Source: Halioglobus sp. (lineage in GTDB: Bacteria > Pseudomonadota > Gammaproteobacteria > Pseudomonadales > Halieaceae). From it: a stretch of 40,521 nucleotides of DNA. Position numbers and translations under genes: made by a program. Shown piece after piece: positions 19,148 through 27,769 of this stretch. The notes below the pieces were generated by a model. The model was given only the letters and a program-made list of their open reading frames with translations, made no database searches and was not told where the DNA came from. The DNA lies in contig JARFQU010000197.1 in NCBI GenBank assembly GCA_029287595.1, positions 1-40,521 on the forward strand, given 5' to 3'. Positions within the stretch are counted from its first letter, which is position 1. Each line of letters starts with the position of its first letter.

Positions 19148-19525
19148 ATGGCAAAACTTTTTATTACCCTGGGTTCGCTCAGTGGCATGGTCGCAGTGAT
19201 GTTGGGTGCATTTGGTGCCCATGCGCTGCGCGGTAGGCTGGATGAATACGCCCGGGGGGTGTTCGAAACGGCCGTGCAATACCATTTCTACCACAGCCTG
19301 GCCTTGCTTGCGGTCGGTATACTGGCGATTTCGCAGCCCCAGACGGTCATGCTGAAAAGCAGCGGCTGGCTGTTCTTTATCGGCATCCTGATTTTCTCAG
19401 GCAGCCTCTACATCCTCAGTATTAGCGGGCTACGCTGGCTGGGCGCTATTACCCCCCTGGGTGGGCTGGCCTTTATTGCCGGCTGGGCCTGCCTCGCCGC
19501 CACCGGCTGGAAACTGCTGGTCTGA
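19148..19525 (+). CDS. DUF423 family inner membrane protein
   Basis: A 125-aa DUF423 protein (relative of E. coli YgdD), function unknown. It has four predicted transmembrane helices at about 5-24, 45-61, 69-90 and 97-120. GAFGAHALRGRLDEYARGVFETAVQYHFYHSLALL (as GAFGAHALRGRL and FETAVQYHFYHSLALL) is the family signature. No ribosome site precedes the ATG; a TACAAT sits six bases before it, so the message could be leaderless. It follows the rpoH terminator and precedes trmB by nine bases. Confidence 0.9.
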   Translation: MAKLFITLGSLSGMVAVMLGAFGAHALRGRLDEYARGVFETAVQYHFYHSLALLAVGILAISQPQTVMLKSSGWLFFIGILIFSGSLYILSISGLRWLGAITPLGGLAFIAGWACLAATGWKLLV

Positions 19526-19534
19526 TTTTCCCTG

Positions 19535-20221
19535 ATGAATGAAACGCGAAAGCGACGTCCCATTCGCAGCTATGTGCTGCGCACTGGCCGAATGACGCCG
19601 GGGCAGCAGCGCGCCTATGAGGAAAACTGGGGACGCTGGGGCCTGGAGCACCGCGACGAACTACTGGATTTCGAGGCCACTTTTGGGCGCCCCGGGGAGC
19701 GGGTCCTGGAAATCGGCTTTGGCATGGGTCAGTCCCTGGTGGACATGGCCGCCGCGGCGCAGCAGCGCAACTTCATTGGCATCGAGGTGCACAAACCGGG
19801 CGTGGGCCGCCTGTTGCATACGATGGCGGAGCGCGATGTGGACAATATCCGCGTCTATTGCCACGATGCGGTGGAAGTATTGCGCGACTGCATCCCCGAC
19901 GGCTCCCTGGACACCATACAGATATTCTTCCCGGACCCCTGGCACAAGAAACGCCATCACAAGCGACGCCTTATCCAGCCGGCCTTTGTGAACCACCTGG
20001 TCGGTAAACTGAAACCCGGGGGTACGCTGCACCTGGCCACTGACTGGGAGAACTATGCCGAGCAGATGATGGCGGTCTTGAGCGCCACGGAAGGTCTGCG
20101 CAACAGCCAGCCCGCCGGCCAGTTTGCCCCCCGCCCTGAATACCGGCCCCTGACGAAATTTGAACTGCGCGGGGAGCGGTTGGGGCATGGTGTTTGGGAT
20201 TTGATCTTTCTCCGGGTGTAG
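19535..20221 (+). CDS. trmB: tRNA (guanine46-N7)-methyltransferase
   Basis: SAM-dependent enzyme making m7G46 in the variable loop of tRNAs. The 228-aa protein has the N-terminal [20 protein letters not shown] (about 11-30), SAM motif [16 protein letters not shown] (about 57-72), [14 protein letters not shown], and the catalytic/tRNA region [19 protein letters not shown] (about 128-146). The C-terminal [17 protein letters not shown] is conserved too. It is nine bases after the DUF423 gene and ends upstream of a large inverted repeat. Confidence 0.96.
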   Translation: MNETRKRRPIRSYVLRTGRMTPGQQRAYEENWGRWGLEHRDELLDFEATFGRPGERVLEIGFGMGQSLVDMAAAAQQRNFIGIEVHKPGVGRLLHTMAERDVDNIRVYCHDAVEVLRDCIPDGSLDTIQIFFPDPWHKKRHHKRRLIQPAFVNHLVGKLKPGGTLHLATDWENYAEQMMAVLSATEGLRNSQPAGQFAPRPEYRPLTKFELRGERLGHGVWDLIFLRV

Positions 20222-20255
20222 TTTTTATCTTTCTGGTGTGGCGCAAGCGCATACC

Positions 20256-20334
20256 GCGGTCCCGGGCGGGAAAGTGTTTCTCATCAAGCGAATAGCGTGG
20301 AGCGACTGAGAAACACTTTCCCGCCCGGGACCGC
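20256..20334. repeat. 28-bp perfect inverted repeat with 23-nt loop
   Basis: The arm at 20256-20283 (begins GCGGTCCCGGGCGGGAAAG) is the exact reverse complement of 20307-20334 (ends CCGCCCGGGACCGC). The loop 20284-20306 contains AGCG three times at seven-base spacing (20287, 20294, 20301). Neither strand has a T-run straight after the stem. It sits between convergent trmB and hemW, so it could be a bidirectional terminator, a structured RNA, or a copy of a dispersed palindromic element. The pairing is certain; the function is not known. Confidence 0.9.
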
Positions 20335-20342
20335 TTAAAGAG

Positions 20343-20380
20343 GCCAATCCAGGCATAAGCGCAGACAAGCATCGATTGGC
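20343..20380. repeat. Second, smaller inverted repeat next to the large one
   Basis: GCCAATC (20343-20349) and GATTGGC (20374-20380) are exact reverse complements with 24 bases between. It lies nine bases after the 28-bp repeat, so the 225-base trmB-hemW interval as a whole looks structured. I saw no supported gene in it. Confidence 0.45.
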
Positions 20381-20446
20381 TTTCGTTCCTCACTGCCCCG
20401 TGGATGCGCGACGGACCCAGTTTGAGGGAGCAAAAATACACACTCA

Positions 20447-21583
20447 CTAGACAAAAAACTCTCCCACGACCGAGTCGAGAAACCGGCGTCCCAGGTCGGT
20501 GGTGTGAATAGTGTCCGTGCTGCGCTGCAGCAAGCCCCGCTCAAACAACTGGTCCAGCTGCGGCTGAACAACGGAGATATCCAGTCCCGTGCGGTTCTCA
20601 AACTGTGACACCGTGAAGCCCCGATTCAGGCGCAGGGCATTGAGCATGAACTCCCCTGGAATCTCGTCCTGGTCCAGCGTGCGGTAGCTGGCCCGGAACT
20701 CACCCGCGGAAGATGACATGTACTGCGCCGGTTGCCGCTTTTTGGCATAGCGCTGTATGCGCCCATCTGTGTGGGTGATCTTGCCGTGGGCGCCGGCGCC
20801 TATCCCCAGGTAGTCGCCGAAGGACCAGTAATTGAGATTGTGGCGGCACTGGAAGCCCGGCTGGCTGTATGCAGAAACTTCATATTGCCCGTATCCCCGA
20901 GAAGTTAGTAAGCGCTCGCCATCGCCCTGTATCGCGGCAAGGGCGTCCTCCACCGGTAACAGGGGTGGGCGCTTATGGAATACCGTGTTGGGCTCGATAG
21001 TCAGCTGGTACCAGGACAGATGGGCCGGGGTATAAGCCAGGGCAGTGTCCAGGTCTGCGCGGGCGGCGGTAACAGACTGTCCTGGCAGGCCGTGCATCAG
21101 GTCGATATTGAAACTGTCGAAGCCTGCGGCTTTGGCGAAATCGATCGCGGCGTGGGCCTGGTCGGCGTTGTGCACACGGCCCAGGGCCTGCAGCTGCGCG
21201 TCCTGGAAACTCTGGATGCCCAGGGACAGGCGGTTGATGCCCGCCTCGCAAAAAGCGGCGAACTTTCCCGCCTCCGCGCTGCCGGGGTTGGCCTCCATGG
21301 TGGCCTCCATGGTGGCCGCCAGTGGAACCAGGCGCGCGATCTCCCGCAGCAATTTGGCGATCCCTCCGGCCGCAAACAGGCTGGGGGTGCCGCCGCCGAT
21401 AAACAGGGTTTCTACGGTGCGTTGTGGCACCAGTGGCAGGTCTTCGCGCAGGTCCCTCAGCAGGGCGTCGATGTACCCGGATTCGGGAATGACATCGCTT
21501 TCATGGGAATTGAAATCACAGTAGGGACACTTGCGCTCACACCAGGGGAGGTGGATATACAGCCCCAGAGGCGGCAGTTCCAT
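20447..21583 (-). CDS. hemW: Radical SAM heme chaperone HemW
   Basis: A 378-aa radical SAM protein, formerly called oxygen-independent coproporphyrinogen oxidase-like; HemW binds heme and delivers it to respiratory enzymes. The 4Fe-4S cysteines are C15, C19 and C22 in CERKCPYC. IGGGTPSLF (62-70) and RLSLGIQSFQDAQLQALGRVH are typical, and the C-terminal HemN-like domain is present. It lacks the extra N-terminal residues of true HemN. Residues 91-98 are a tandem duplication (TMEATMEA) of a normally single motif. The long upstream frame is rejected because MELPPLGLYIHLPWC is the family start; the start ATG shares one base with the rdgB stop, so the genes are coupled. Confidence 0.95.
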   Translation of the reverse strand: MELPPLGLYIHLPWCERKCPYCDFNSHESDVIPESGYIDALLRDLREDLPLVPQRTVETLFIGGGTPSLFAAGGIAKLLREIARLVPLAATMEATMEANPGSAEAGKFAAFCEAGINRLSLGIQSFQDAQLQALGRVHNADQAHAAIDFAKAAGFDSFNIDLMHGLPGQSVTAARADLDTALAYTPAHLSWYQLTIEPNTVFHKRPPLLPVEDALAAIQGDGERLLTSRGYGQYEVSAYSQPGFQCRHNLNYWSFGDYLGIGAGAHGKITHTDGRIQRYAKKRQPAQYMSSSAGEFRASYRTLDQDEIPGEFMLNALRLNRGFTVSQFENRTGLDISVVQPQLDQLFERGLLQRSTDTIHTTDLGRRFLDSVVGEFFV

Positions 21584-22179
21584 CAGCGCTGGCGCAGGGC
21601 CTCGAGCAGGAGTGCGCTGGCCCTGGCCCGGTGGCTGATGCGATTTTTTACCTCCGGCGGTAACTGGGCAGAGCTGCACTGCTGGTCGGGTACATAAAAC
21701 AGGGGGTCGTAGCCGAATCCCGCCTCGCCCCTGGGTTGCTGCAGGATGCGTCCCTCCCAACTGGCCTGGCATACCAGGGGAGTCGGGTCCGCACCGTGGC
21801 GCATATACACCAGTACACACTGGAAGCGGGCGCTGCGCTGCTCGTTGGCGACCCCTTGCAGCGCCGCCAGCAATTTCCTGTTGTTGCCCTCATCGCCTTC
21901 GCCGGAGTAGCGCGCAGAGTGGATGCCCGGAGCGCCGCTGAGATAGTCCACCTCCAGTCCCGAGTCGTCGGCGATGGCGGGTAGCCCGGTGTGCCGAGCC
22001 GCGGCCCGGGCCTTGATAATAGCGTTTTCTACAAAACTCAGGCCGTTTTCCTCTACCTCGGGAACATCGAACTCGGCCTGGGATCGCAACACCACGCCCA
22101 GGGGCGATAACACCCGGTTCAGCTCCCGCAATTTACCTGCATTGCCGCTGGCCAGTACCACTGTCCGGGATGTCGCCAT
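21583..22179 (-). CDS. rdgB: dITP/XTP pyrophosphatase
   Basis: House-cleaning nucleotidase of the Ham1 family; hydrolyses dITP, ITP and XTP to monophosphates so that deaminated purines are not built into DNA or RNA. The 198-aa protein begins with VVLASGNAGKLRELNRVL (about 7-24), followed by ADDSGLEVDYLSGAPGIHSARYSG (as ADDSGLEVDYL and GAPGIHSARYSG, about 70-93) and GEAGFGYDPLFYVP (about 151-164). Both its start (with DUF4426) and its stop (with hemW) share one base with the neighbouring gene. Confidence 0.97.
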   Translation of the reverse strand: MATSRTVVLASGNAGKLRELNRVLSPLGVVLRSQAEFDVPEVEENGLSFVENAIIKARAAARHTGLPAIADDSGLEVDYLSGAPGIHSARYSGEGDEGNNRKLLAALQGVANEQRSARFQCVLVYMRHGADPTPLVCQASWEGRILQQPRGEAGFGYDPLFYVPDQQCSSAQLPPEVKNRISHRARASALLLEALRQR

Positions 22180-22607
22180 CAGTTGATATACAGCTGGTGT
22201 TTCAATTTGAAGGTGTAGCTGCGATCCGCGCCTTCCGGGCGGAAAGTCACTTCAAAAAAGCGCCACTCTTCATTGATGAATTTGAAATCGGCAATGTAAT
22301 AGATCGCGGGGCCCTCGCGGACCTCCTTGAATTCCAGGAACTGGTTCTGGATCAGGTCCCAGGTGCGGCCCTCCAGCAGCATACTGCGTGCCTCGTCGCC
22401 ACCGTCCGGGAGGTGTTCGCGCACTGCCAGGTTGAGAATGGCACGCTTTTCCCCGCGGGTGATGCCATAGGTGGCTGCTACCTTCGGTTCGATAAACGTG
22501 GTGTTGACTACGCTGTAGTGCAATTCGTAGGGTCCGAACATTTCTGACTGTTGTGCCTGGGCGGGAAGCACCAGCCATATCAGGCTGGTCAGTACTAGCA
22601 GTTTCAT
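22179..22607 (-). CDS. Secreted DUF4426 family protein
   Basis: A 142-aa periplasmic protein of unknown function. MKLLVLTSLIWLVLPAQAQQ is a clear signal peptide (cleavage probably after AQA). The mature part has the DUF4426 pattern: GPYELHYSVVNTTFI near its start and ILNLAVRE (about 57-64) in the middle. An ATG at 22622 would add five residues; 22607 is preferred because of the signal peptide and an AGG eight bases upstream. It is placed between metW and rdgB, an order shared with other gammaproteobacteria. Nothing shows a link to methionine synthesis beyond location. Confidence 0.85.
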   Translation of the reverse strand: MKLLVLTSLIWLVLPAQAQQSEMFGPYELHYSVVNTTFIEPKVAATYGITRGEKRAILNLAVREHLPDGGDEARSMLLEGRTWDLIQNQFLEFKEVREGPAIYYIADFKFINEEWRFFEVTFRPEGADRSYTFKLKHQLYIN

Positions 22608-22623
22608 TATTTTGGCCTGCATG

Positions 22624-23214
22624 TCAGCGGGTAATATGGTAAATCGCCGTGGTGGCGAACAGGTTGGGCCAGGTTCCGGCGAGCACCGGCGTGCGCTCGG
22701 TATTGCCCACCACGTCCCTTGCCAGGATGCTTATACCTTTGAGCGCACACAGGTCCTCAAAGTCTTTTACCGTGCAGAAGTGGATGTTCGGGGTGTCGTA
22801 CCACATGTGCGGCATAAAACGCGATACCGGCATGCGCCCCCGGGTCCCGAGGTGCAGGCGGCAGCGCCAGTGCCCGAAATTGGGAAAAGTGACGATACAC
22901 TGGCGGCCGATGCGCAGCATTTCATCCAGTACCTTGTCCGGGAAGTGCACCGCTTGCAGGGCGTGGGCCATCACTACCGTGTCGAAGCTCTGGTCAGGGA
23001 AGTTAGCCAGGCCCTGGTCCATATTCTGCTCGACAATATTGAGCCCCCGGGAGACCGCAGCGGTGATCATATCCCCATCTATTTCCAGACCGGTGCCGCG
23101 CACCTGGCGCTGTTCCCTCAGCAACTCCAGGAATTCGCCATTACCGCAGCCCAGGTCCAGTACCCGGGTTCCGGGCTCGATCCAGCGTTGGATGTGGGTC
23201 AGGTCCAGACGCAT
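22624..23214 (-). CDS. metW: Methionine biosynthesis protein MetW
   Basis: A 196-aa SAM-methyltransferase-fold protein found next to metX in many proteobacteria, needed in some of them for activity of the MetX acyltransferase. The SAM motif is RVLDLGCGNGEFLELL (about 18-33), and VVMAHALQAVHFPDKVLDEMLRIG (as VVMAHALQAVHF and PDKVLDEMLRIG) is conserved MetW sequence. GRMPVSRFMPHMWYDTPNIHFCT is also typical of the family (GRMPVSRFMPH, then WYDTPNIHFC). Its ATG shares one base with the metX stop. Confidence 0.95.
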   Translation of the reverse strand: MRLDLTHIQRWIEPGTRVLDLGCGNGEFLELLREQRQVRGTGLEIDGDMITAAVSRGLNIVEQNMDQGLANFPDQSFDTVVMAHALQAVHFPDKVLDEMLRIGRQCIVTFPNFGHWRCRLHLGTRGRMPVSRFMPHMWYDTPNIHFCTVKDFEDLCALKGISILARDVVGNTERTPVLAGTWPNLFATTAIYHITR

Positions 23215-24362
23215 CAGCTGCTTTCCCCCACCCGCCGCATATAGGCGTGAAACAAGTCCACGTATCGGGGGATAGGTAACAGGAAGGCATCGTGACCCTC
23301 GTCCGCCTCAATTTCGGCATAGGTTACAGGGCGGTCTGCCGCAATCAGGGCGTCGACGATTTCCCGCGAGCGCTCTGGTGAGAAACGCCAGTCGGTGGAA
23401 AAGGATATTACAAGGAAACTACAGCTGGCGTGTTTGAACGCGGCTACCGGATCGTTGCCGTATTCCCTGGCGAGATCAAAATAGTCCAGGGCGCGGGTCA
23501 TCAGGATGTAGGTATTGGCGTCAAAGCTGCTGGAGAACTGGCTACCCTGGTAGCGCAGGTAACTCTGCACCTGGAACTCCGCTTGCTCCTGGTCACCCTG
23601 CTCCAGGGTGCCCGAGCGCAGGTCGCGGCCAAACTTGTTGGCCATGGCGTTATCCGAAAGGTATGTGATGTGGCCAACCATGCGCGCCAGCGCCAGGCCC
23701 TGCGACGGGACGGCGTTGTGCTCCTGGTAGTAACCCCCGGCGAACTTCGGGTCGGACACTATCGCCTGCCGGGCCACCTCATTGAACGCCAGGTTCTGCG
23801 CGCTGAGTTTCATCGCCGCGGCGATCACAATGCAGTGTCGCACGCGCTGGGGGTATTCCAGTGCCCAGCGCATTGCCTGCATACCTCCCAGGCTGCCCCC
23901 CACAATCGCGGCCCAGCAATCGATTCCCAGATAATCCGCAAGCCGCGCCTGGCTGTGTACCCAATCCCTGGCGCGCAGCGGTGGGAAATCCGGGCCCCAG
24001 GGCTTGCCGGTTTCGGGGTTGATGGACATCGGGCCAGTAGAGCCGTGGCAGCCGCCAATATTATTCACGCTGACCACGTAAAAATGGCTGGTATCAATGG
24101 GTTTTCCCGGTCCTATACATTCGTCCCACCACCCGGGCCGTTTATCGTCGGCACTGTGATAACCGGCGGCGTGATGGTGGCCGCTGAGGGCGTGGCAAAC
24201 CAGTATGGCGTTGGAGCGCTGCGCATTCAGTTCGCCGTAGGTCTCGTAAATCAGTTCGTAGGCTGGCAGGTCGCGGCCACAGGCCAGCGGCAGCGGCTCT
24301 TCAAACCGCGCTATCCGGGGGGTGACGATGCCAACCGAGTGGCTGTCGTTAGCAGTACTCAC
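23214..24362 (-). CDS. metX: Homoserine O-acyltransferase MetX
   Basis: Activates homoserine for methionine synthesis. An alpha/beta-hydrolase-fold enzyme of 382 aa with nucleophile S157 in GGSLGGMQ, a catalytic Asp in FSTDWRF and His in EGHDAFLL. The oxyanion part is [13 protein letters not shown] (about 56-68). In gammaproteobacteria with metW, MetX proteins often use succinyl-CoA rather than acetyl-CoA; the substrate cannot be decided from what I see. The start codon is GTG. It forms an overlapping pair with metW and follows yggT by ten bases. Confidence 0.95.
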   Translation of the reverse strand: MSTANDSHSVGIVTPRIARFEEPLPLACGRDLPAYELIYETYGELNAQRSNAILVCHALSGHHHAAGYHSADDKRPGWWDECIGPGKPIDTSHFYVVSVNNIGGCHGSTGPMSINPETGKPWGPDFPPLRARDWVHSQARLADYLGIDCWAAIVGGSLGGMQAMRWALEYPQRVRHCIVIAAAMKLSAQNLAFNEVARQAIVSDPKFAGGYYQEHNAVPSQGLALARMVGHITYLSDNAMANKFGRDLRSGTLEQGDQEQAEFQVQSYLRYQGSQFSSSFDANTYILMTRALDYFDLAREYGNDPVAAFKHASCSFLVISFSTDWRFSPERSREIVDALIAADRPVTYAEIEADEGHDAFLLPIPRYVDLFHAYMRRVGESS

Positions 24363-24372
24363 CGGGGCAGTA

Positions 24373-24960
24373 TCACAGCCCGATCACCAGGGCCGGGTGC
24401 AGGCCTACACCCGCGGCCATGTGCCGCAGGGCAATCTGGATTATATTGATCACGATGAACAGCAGTATCGGTGAAAAATCCATGCCACCCATGGCGGGTA
24501 ATGCCTTGCGAAAAGGCGCCATCACGGGTTCGGTAATCTGGTGCAGCAGGTATACTGCGGGCTGGTTGCTGCCAGGTGCAATCCAGCTGAGAATGATCAT
24601 CGCCAGCAATGCGAAAAAATAGATGTTCACCAGCAGCCCGATCACGCCCAGTGCAGACCACACCAGCAGTAACAGGATATTGGGCAAGCCCAGGCCATTG
24701 ATCAGTAACAGCGCCACAATGCCCGCCAGCTGTAACAGCAGCGCTAGCAGCAGCGAGGCCATATCGATGCCACCGACGCCGGGCACTACGCGGCGCATCG
24801 GCACCACTACCGGATTGGTGATTTTCACCAGAAACTGGCAGATTGGATTGTAAAAATCAGCGCGCACCAGTTGCAGCAGGAATCGCAGCAGCATCGCCAG
24901 CAGGTACAGGCTGAGCACCGTCTGTACCAGATAGCCGAAAATTTCATTCATCGCGCCCAT
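24373..24960 (-). CDS. yggT: YggT family membrane protein
   Basis: A 195-aa integral membrane protein with two copies of the YggT domain; about four to six hydrophobic segments. [22 protein letters not shown] (as [15 protein letters not shown] and VVVPMRR, about 36-57) and its second-half counterpart [17 protein letters not shown] show the repeat. Members have been linked to osmotic tolerance and, in other phyla, to membrane complex biogenesis; the role here is unknown. The start at 24960 is favoured by GGAGAG nine bases upstream. It is downstream of proC, the classic yggS-proC-yggT order. Confidence 0.92.
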   Translation of the reverse strand: MGAMNEIFGYLVQTVLSLYLLAMLLRFLLQLVRADFYNPICQFLVKITNPVVVPMRRVVPGVGGIDMASLLLALLLQLAGIVALLLINGLGLPNILLLLVWSALGVIGLLVNIYFFALLAMIILSWIAPGSNQPAVYLLHQITEPVMAPFRKALPAMGGMDFSPILLFIVINIIQIALRHMAAGVGLHPALVIGL

Positions 24961-24976
24961 AGGTAATCGCTCTCCG

Positions 24977-25798
24977 CTAACCCATTTCTCGCGCCATTTC
25001 CGCGGCCCGTTTGGCAGCCGCCTCCATGGCATTGTTGACCAGCTGACGCAGGCCATCCCTCTCAAATTGCTCTACTGCCCGCTCTGTAGTGCCCCCCGGG
25101 CTGGTCACCCGGCGGCGCAGTTCCGCCAGGTCGATGTTGTTCTCCAGTGCCATGCGAGCCGAGCCCAGCCCGGTCTGCATGGCCAGTGTGGTGGCGGTAT
25201 CGCGGTCCAGTCCCAGCTGGCACCCGGCGTCGATCATCGCCTCCATGAACAGGAAAAAATAGGCTGGTCCGCTTCCCGACAGGGCGGTAATGGCGTCCAG
25301 TTCCTGTTCTGAGTTGACCCAGCAGGTAATGCCGACCGCTTCCATAATGGACTGGGCGTGTTCGCGTTGCTGCGCGCTGACCTTGCTGTTGGCAAACAGG
25401 CCGCTGGCACCGCAGCCCAGCAGCGCCGGGGTATTGGGCATGCAACGTACAATCGCAGCAGCGGCGCCCAGGCGGGCCGCCATGGAGTCCATGGTCACCC
25501 CGGCGGCGATGGAAATCACCAGCGCGGCATTGGCTTTTACGGCCGCGGCTATGCTGTCTGTAGCCTCGGCCATAACCTGCGGCTTTACCGCCATGATGAT
25601 GACGTCGGCATCGGCTACTGCGCTGGGGTTATCGGCGCAAACCCGTATCGGTGCCGTTTCCCGCAAGCGCTCCAGGCTGGCGGGAAAGGGATCGGCTGCG
25701 CTGATACTTTGCGCCGGGTGGCCGCTTTCCAGCAGGCCCCCGATGATGCTGCTGGCCATGTTGCCGGCGCCTACAAATGCTATATGTGGTGTTTCCAA
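24977..25798 (-). CDS. proC: Pyrroline-5-carboxylate reductase
   Basis: Reduces pyrroline-5-carboxylate to proline with NAD(P)H. The 273-aa protein has the Rossmann motif FVGAGNMASSIIGGLL (about 8-23), VKPQVM (about 72-77), and the C-terminal signature ALSGSGPAYFFLFMEAMIDAG (as ALSGSGPAYFF and LFMEAMIDAG, about 168-188) with LRRRVTSPGGTTERAV. The start is TTG (25798-25796); no in-frame ATG exists before an upstream stop, and the N-terminus aligns with the family, so TTG is convincing although unusual. It lies between yggS and yggT. Confidence 0.95.
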   Translation of the reverse strand: METPHIAFVGAGNMASSIIGGLLESGHPAQSISAADPFPASLERLRETAPIRVCADNPSAVADADVIIMAVKPQVMAEATDSIAAAVKANAALVISIAAGVTMDSMAARLGAAAAIVRCMPNTPALLGCGASGLFANSKVSAQQREHAQSIMEAVGITCWVNSEQELDAITALSGSGPAYFFLFMEAMIDAGCQLGLDRDTATTLAMQTGLGSARMALENNIDLAELRRRVTSPGGTTERAVEQFERDGLRQLVNNAMEAAAKRAAEMAREMG

Positions 25799-25864
25799 AG
25801 AAGAAGTCCGTTGCCGTGTATTACCGCATTAATCCGCCAGTATACACGGGCGATAGAAGCAAAA

Positions 25865-26557
25865 TCACCTGTTGCGGGGACCGAACATGGCACTACCTAT
25901 GCGCAGGATGGTTGCACCCTCGGCGATCGCGCTCTCCATATCACCAGACATACCCATAGACAGTGTATCCAGGCCGGGTAGCTGCAGTTGTAGTTGCTCA
26001 AATTCCCGGCGCAGTTGCGCGAATGCCCTGCGCTGCTGCAGGCTGTCCTGCGTCGCCGCCGGGATAGCCATGAGGCCGCGCAGTTGCAGGCGCGGCAATT
26101 GCGCGACCTCCTGTGCCAGCTGCGGCAGCTGCTCCGGGGCAACCCCGGACTTGCTCTGCTCCGCAGAGATGTTCACCTGCAGGCACACCTGCAGCGGCGG
26201 CAGCCCGGGGGGGCGCTGCTCGCTCAGCCTGCGCGCTATTTTCGCTCTGTCCACGCTGTGTACCCAGTGAAAATTGCTGGCGATGGGCCGCGTCTTGTTG
26301 GACTGGATTGGCCCGATGAAGTGCCAGACCAGGTCAAGGTCCTGCAGCGCTTCTATCTTGTCCAGTGCTTCTTGCAGGTAGCTCTCACCAAACTCGCGCA
26401 AGCCGCACTTGTGGGCACTGCGAATATCCTGTTCGGGCCGTGTTTTGCTGACCGCGAGCAGTAATATGTCATCTGCACAGCGCTGGCTTTTTTCCGCGCT
26501 GAGTCGTACTCTCTCGAGAAGGTTTGCTATATTGTGTGCAAGCTGTTGCTCATTCAT
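25865..26557 (-). CDS. yggS: YggS family pyridoxal phosphate homeostasis protein
   Basis: A 230-aa PLP-binding protein without known catalytic activity, needed for vitamin B6 and amino/keto acid balance. The cofactor lysine is in LLAVSKTRPEQDI (about 32-44). Conserved blocks include FGESYLQEALDKIEAL, WHFIGPIQSNKTRPIA (about 79-94), HSVDRAKIARRLSEQRP, and LSMGMSGDMESAIAEGATILRIGSAMFG (as LSMGMSGDMESAI and GATILRIGSAMFG). It heads the yggS-proC-yggT-metXW run and diverges from pilT. Confidence 0.95.
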   Translation of the reverse strand: MNEQQLAHNIANLLERVRLSAEKSQRCADDILLLAVSKTRPEQDIRSAHKCGLREFGESYLQEALDKIEALQDLDLVWHFIGPIQSNKTRPIASNFHWVHSVDRAKIARRLSEQRPPGLPPLQVCLQVNISAEQSKSGVAPEQLPQLAQEVAQLPRLQLRGLMAIPAATQDSLQQRRAFAQLRREFEQLQLQLPGLDTLSMGMSGDMESAIAEGATILRIGSAMFGPRNR

Positions 26558-26558
26558 G

Positions 26559-26582
26559 CCCTGAATAGTAGCTGATTCAGGG
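26559..26582. repeat. 8-bp inverted repeat in the yggS-pilT spacer
   Basis: CCCTGAAT (26559-26566) and ATTCAGGG (26575-26582) are exact reverse complements with an eight-base spacer. It touches the yggS start codon, so it could be an operator or a hairpin affecting yggS translation. A weak -10-like TAGAAT for pilT lies just after it (26598-26603). Confidence 0.4.
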
Positions 26583-26690
26583 TAGATGAAGCGATGTTAG
26601 AATAAAATAGCGCGACAGGGAGCTTTGGTCGTGTGGCGATGACTCGCCAGGGACAAGCCGGCGAGCTGCGTCGGCTGCGGAGGGGACCGT

Positions 26691-27725
26691 ATGGATATCA
26701 CAGAACTTCTGGCGTTCAGCGCCAAACAGGGTGCGTCTGACCTGCACCTGTCCGCGGGCCTGCCGCCCATGATACGTGTCGACGGCGATATACGCCGTAT
26801 CAACCTGCCTCCGATGGAGCACAAGCAGGTGCACGAGCTCATTTATGACATCATGAATGACAAGCAGCGCAAGGATTACGAGGAGTTCCTGGAAACCGAC
26901 TTCTCTTTCGAAGTGCCTGGCGTGGCCCGTTTCCGGGTCAATGCTTTCAACCATAACCGCGGTGCCGGCGGCGTATTCCGGACCATCCCCTCCAAGGTGT
27001 TGACCATGGACGACCTGGGTATGGGCCAGGTATTTCGCGACATAAGCATGATGCCCCGCGGGCTGGTGCTGGTCACAGGTCCTACCGGCTCGGGTAAATC
27101 CACTACCCTCGCCGCCATGATCGACTACATTAACGACAACAAATACGAACATGTATTAACCATCGAAGACCCTATCGAATTTGTCCATGAGAGCAAAAAA
27201 TGCCTGGTCAACCAGCGCGAGGTGCATCGCGACACGCTGGGCTTTGCCGAGGCGCTGCGCTCCGCATTGCGCGAAGATCCCGACATTATTCTGGTGGGTG
27301 AGATGCGTGACCTGGAAACCATACGCCTGGCGCTGACCGCCGCGGAGACCGGGCACCTGGTATTTGGTACCTTGCACACCACCTCGGCGGCGAAAACCAT
27401 CGACCGTATTATCGACGTATTCCCGGCGGCGGAAAAATCCATGGTGCGCTCCATGCTGTCCGAATCGCTGCAGGCGGTGGTGTCCCAGACCCTGCTCAAG
27501 CGCGCCACCGGCGGCCGGGTGGCCGCCCATGAAATCATGCGCGGCACCTCGGCTATACGCAACCTGATACGCGAGGACAAGGTGGCGCAGATGTACTCGG
27601 CCATCCAGACTGGCAGCGCGCTGGGCATGCAGACTATGGACCAGTGCCTGGAAGACATGGTGGAAAAACGCATAATTACCCGGGAAGTAGCCCGGGAGAA
27701 AGCGCGCATGCCGGAGAACTTCTAA
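26691..27725 (+). CDS. pilT: Type IV pilus retraction ATPase PilT
   Basis: Hexameric motor that disassembles type IV pili and so powers twitching motility. The 344-aa protein has an N-terminal PAS-like domain (about 1-100), Walker A GPTGSGKST (130-138), the Asp box with IEDPIEF (158-164), Walker B IILVGEMRDLETI (about 199-211), the His box TGHLVFGTLHT (220-230), and the retraction-specific AIRNLIRE (288-295). GGAGGGG five bases before the ATG is a strong ribosome site. pilU follows after 44 bases. Confidence 0.97.
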   Translation: MDITELLAFSAKQGASDLHLSAGLPPMIRVDGDIRRINLPPMEHKQVHELIYDIMNDKQRKDYEEFLETDFSFEVPGVARFRVNAFNHNRGAGGVFRTIPSKVLTMDDLGMGQVFRDISMMPRGLVLVTGPTGSGKSTTLAAMIDYINDNKYEHVLTIEDPIEFVHESKKCLVNQREVHRDTLGFAEALRSALREDPDIILVGEMRDLETIRLALTAAETGHLVFGTLHTTSAAKTIDRIIDVFPAAEKSMVRSMLSESLQAVVSQTLLKRATGGRVAAHEIMRGTSAIRNLIREDKVAQMYSAIQTGSALGMQTMDQCLEDMVEKRIITREVAREKARMPENF

Positions 27726-27769
27726 CGCTCGCGTGGTGATACGGTAGTCTAAAAAGGGGGGCAGTCGAC

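Noticed and set aside
19971-20447. 158-aa minus-strand reading frame across the trmB end and the large inverted repeat
   Set aside because: It overlaps trmB antisense and reads through both palindrome arms; no ribosome site and no recognisable domain. The DNA repeat explains it better.
23430-24449. 339-aa plus-strand frame antisense to metX
   Set aside because: Shadow of metX in a GC-rich genome; no family features. The same holds for the 339-aa frame at 35183-36202 opposite ahcY and the 267-aa frame at 36416-37219 opposite metK.
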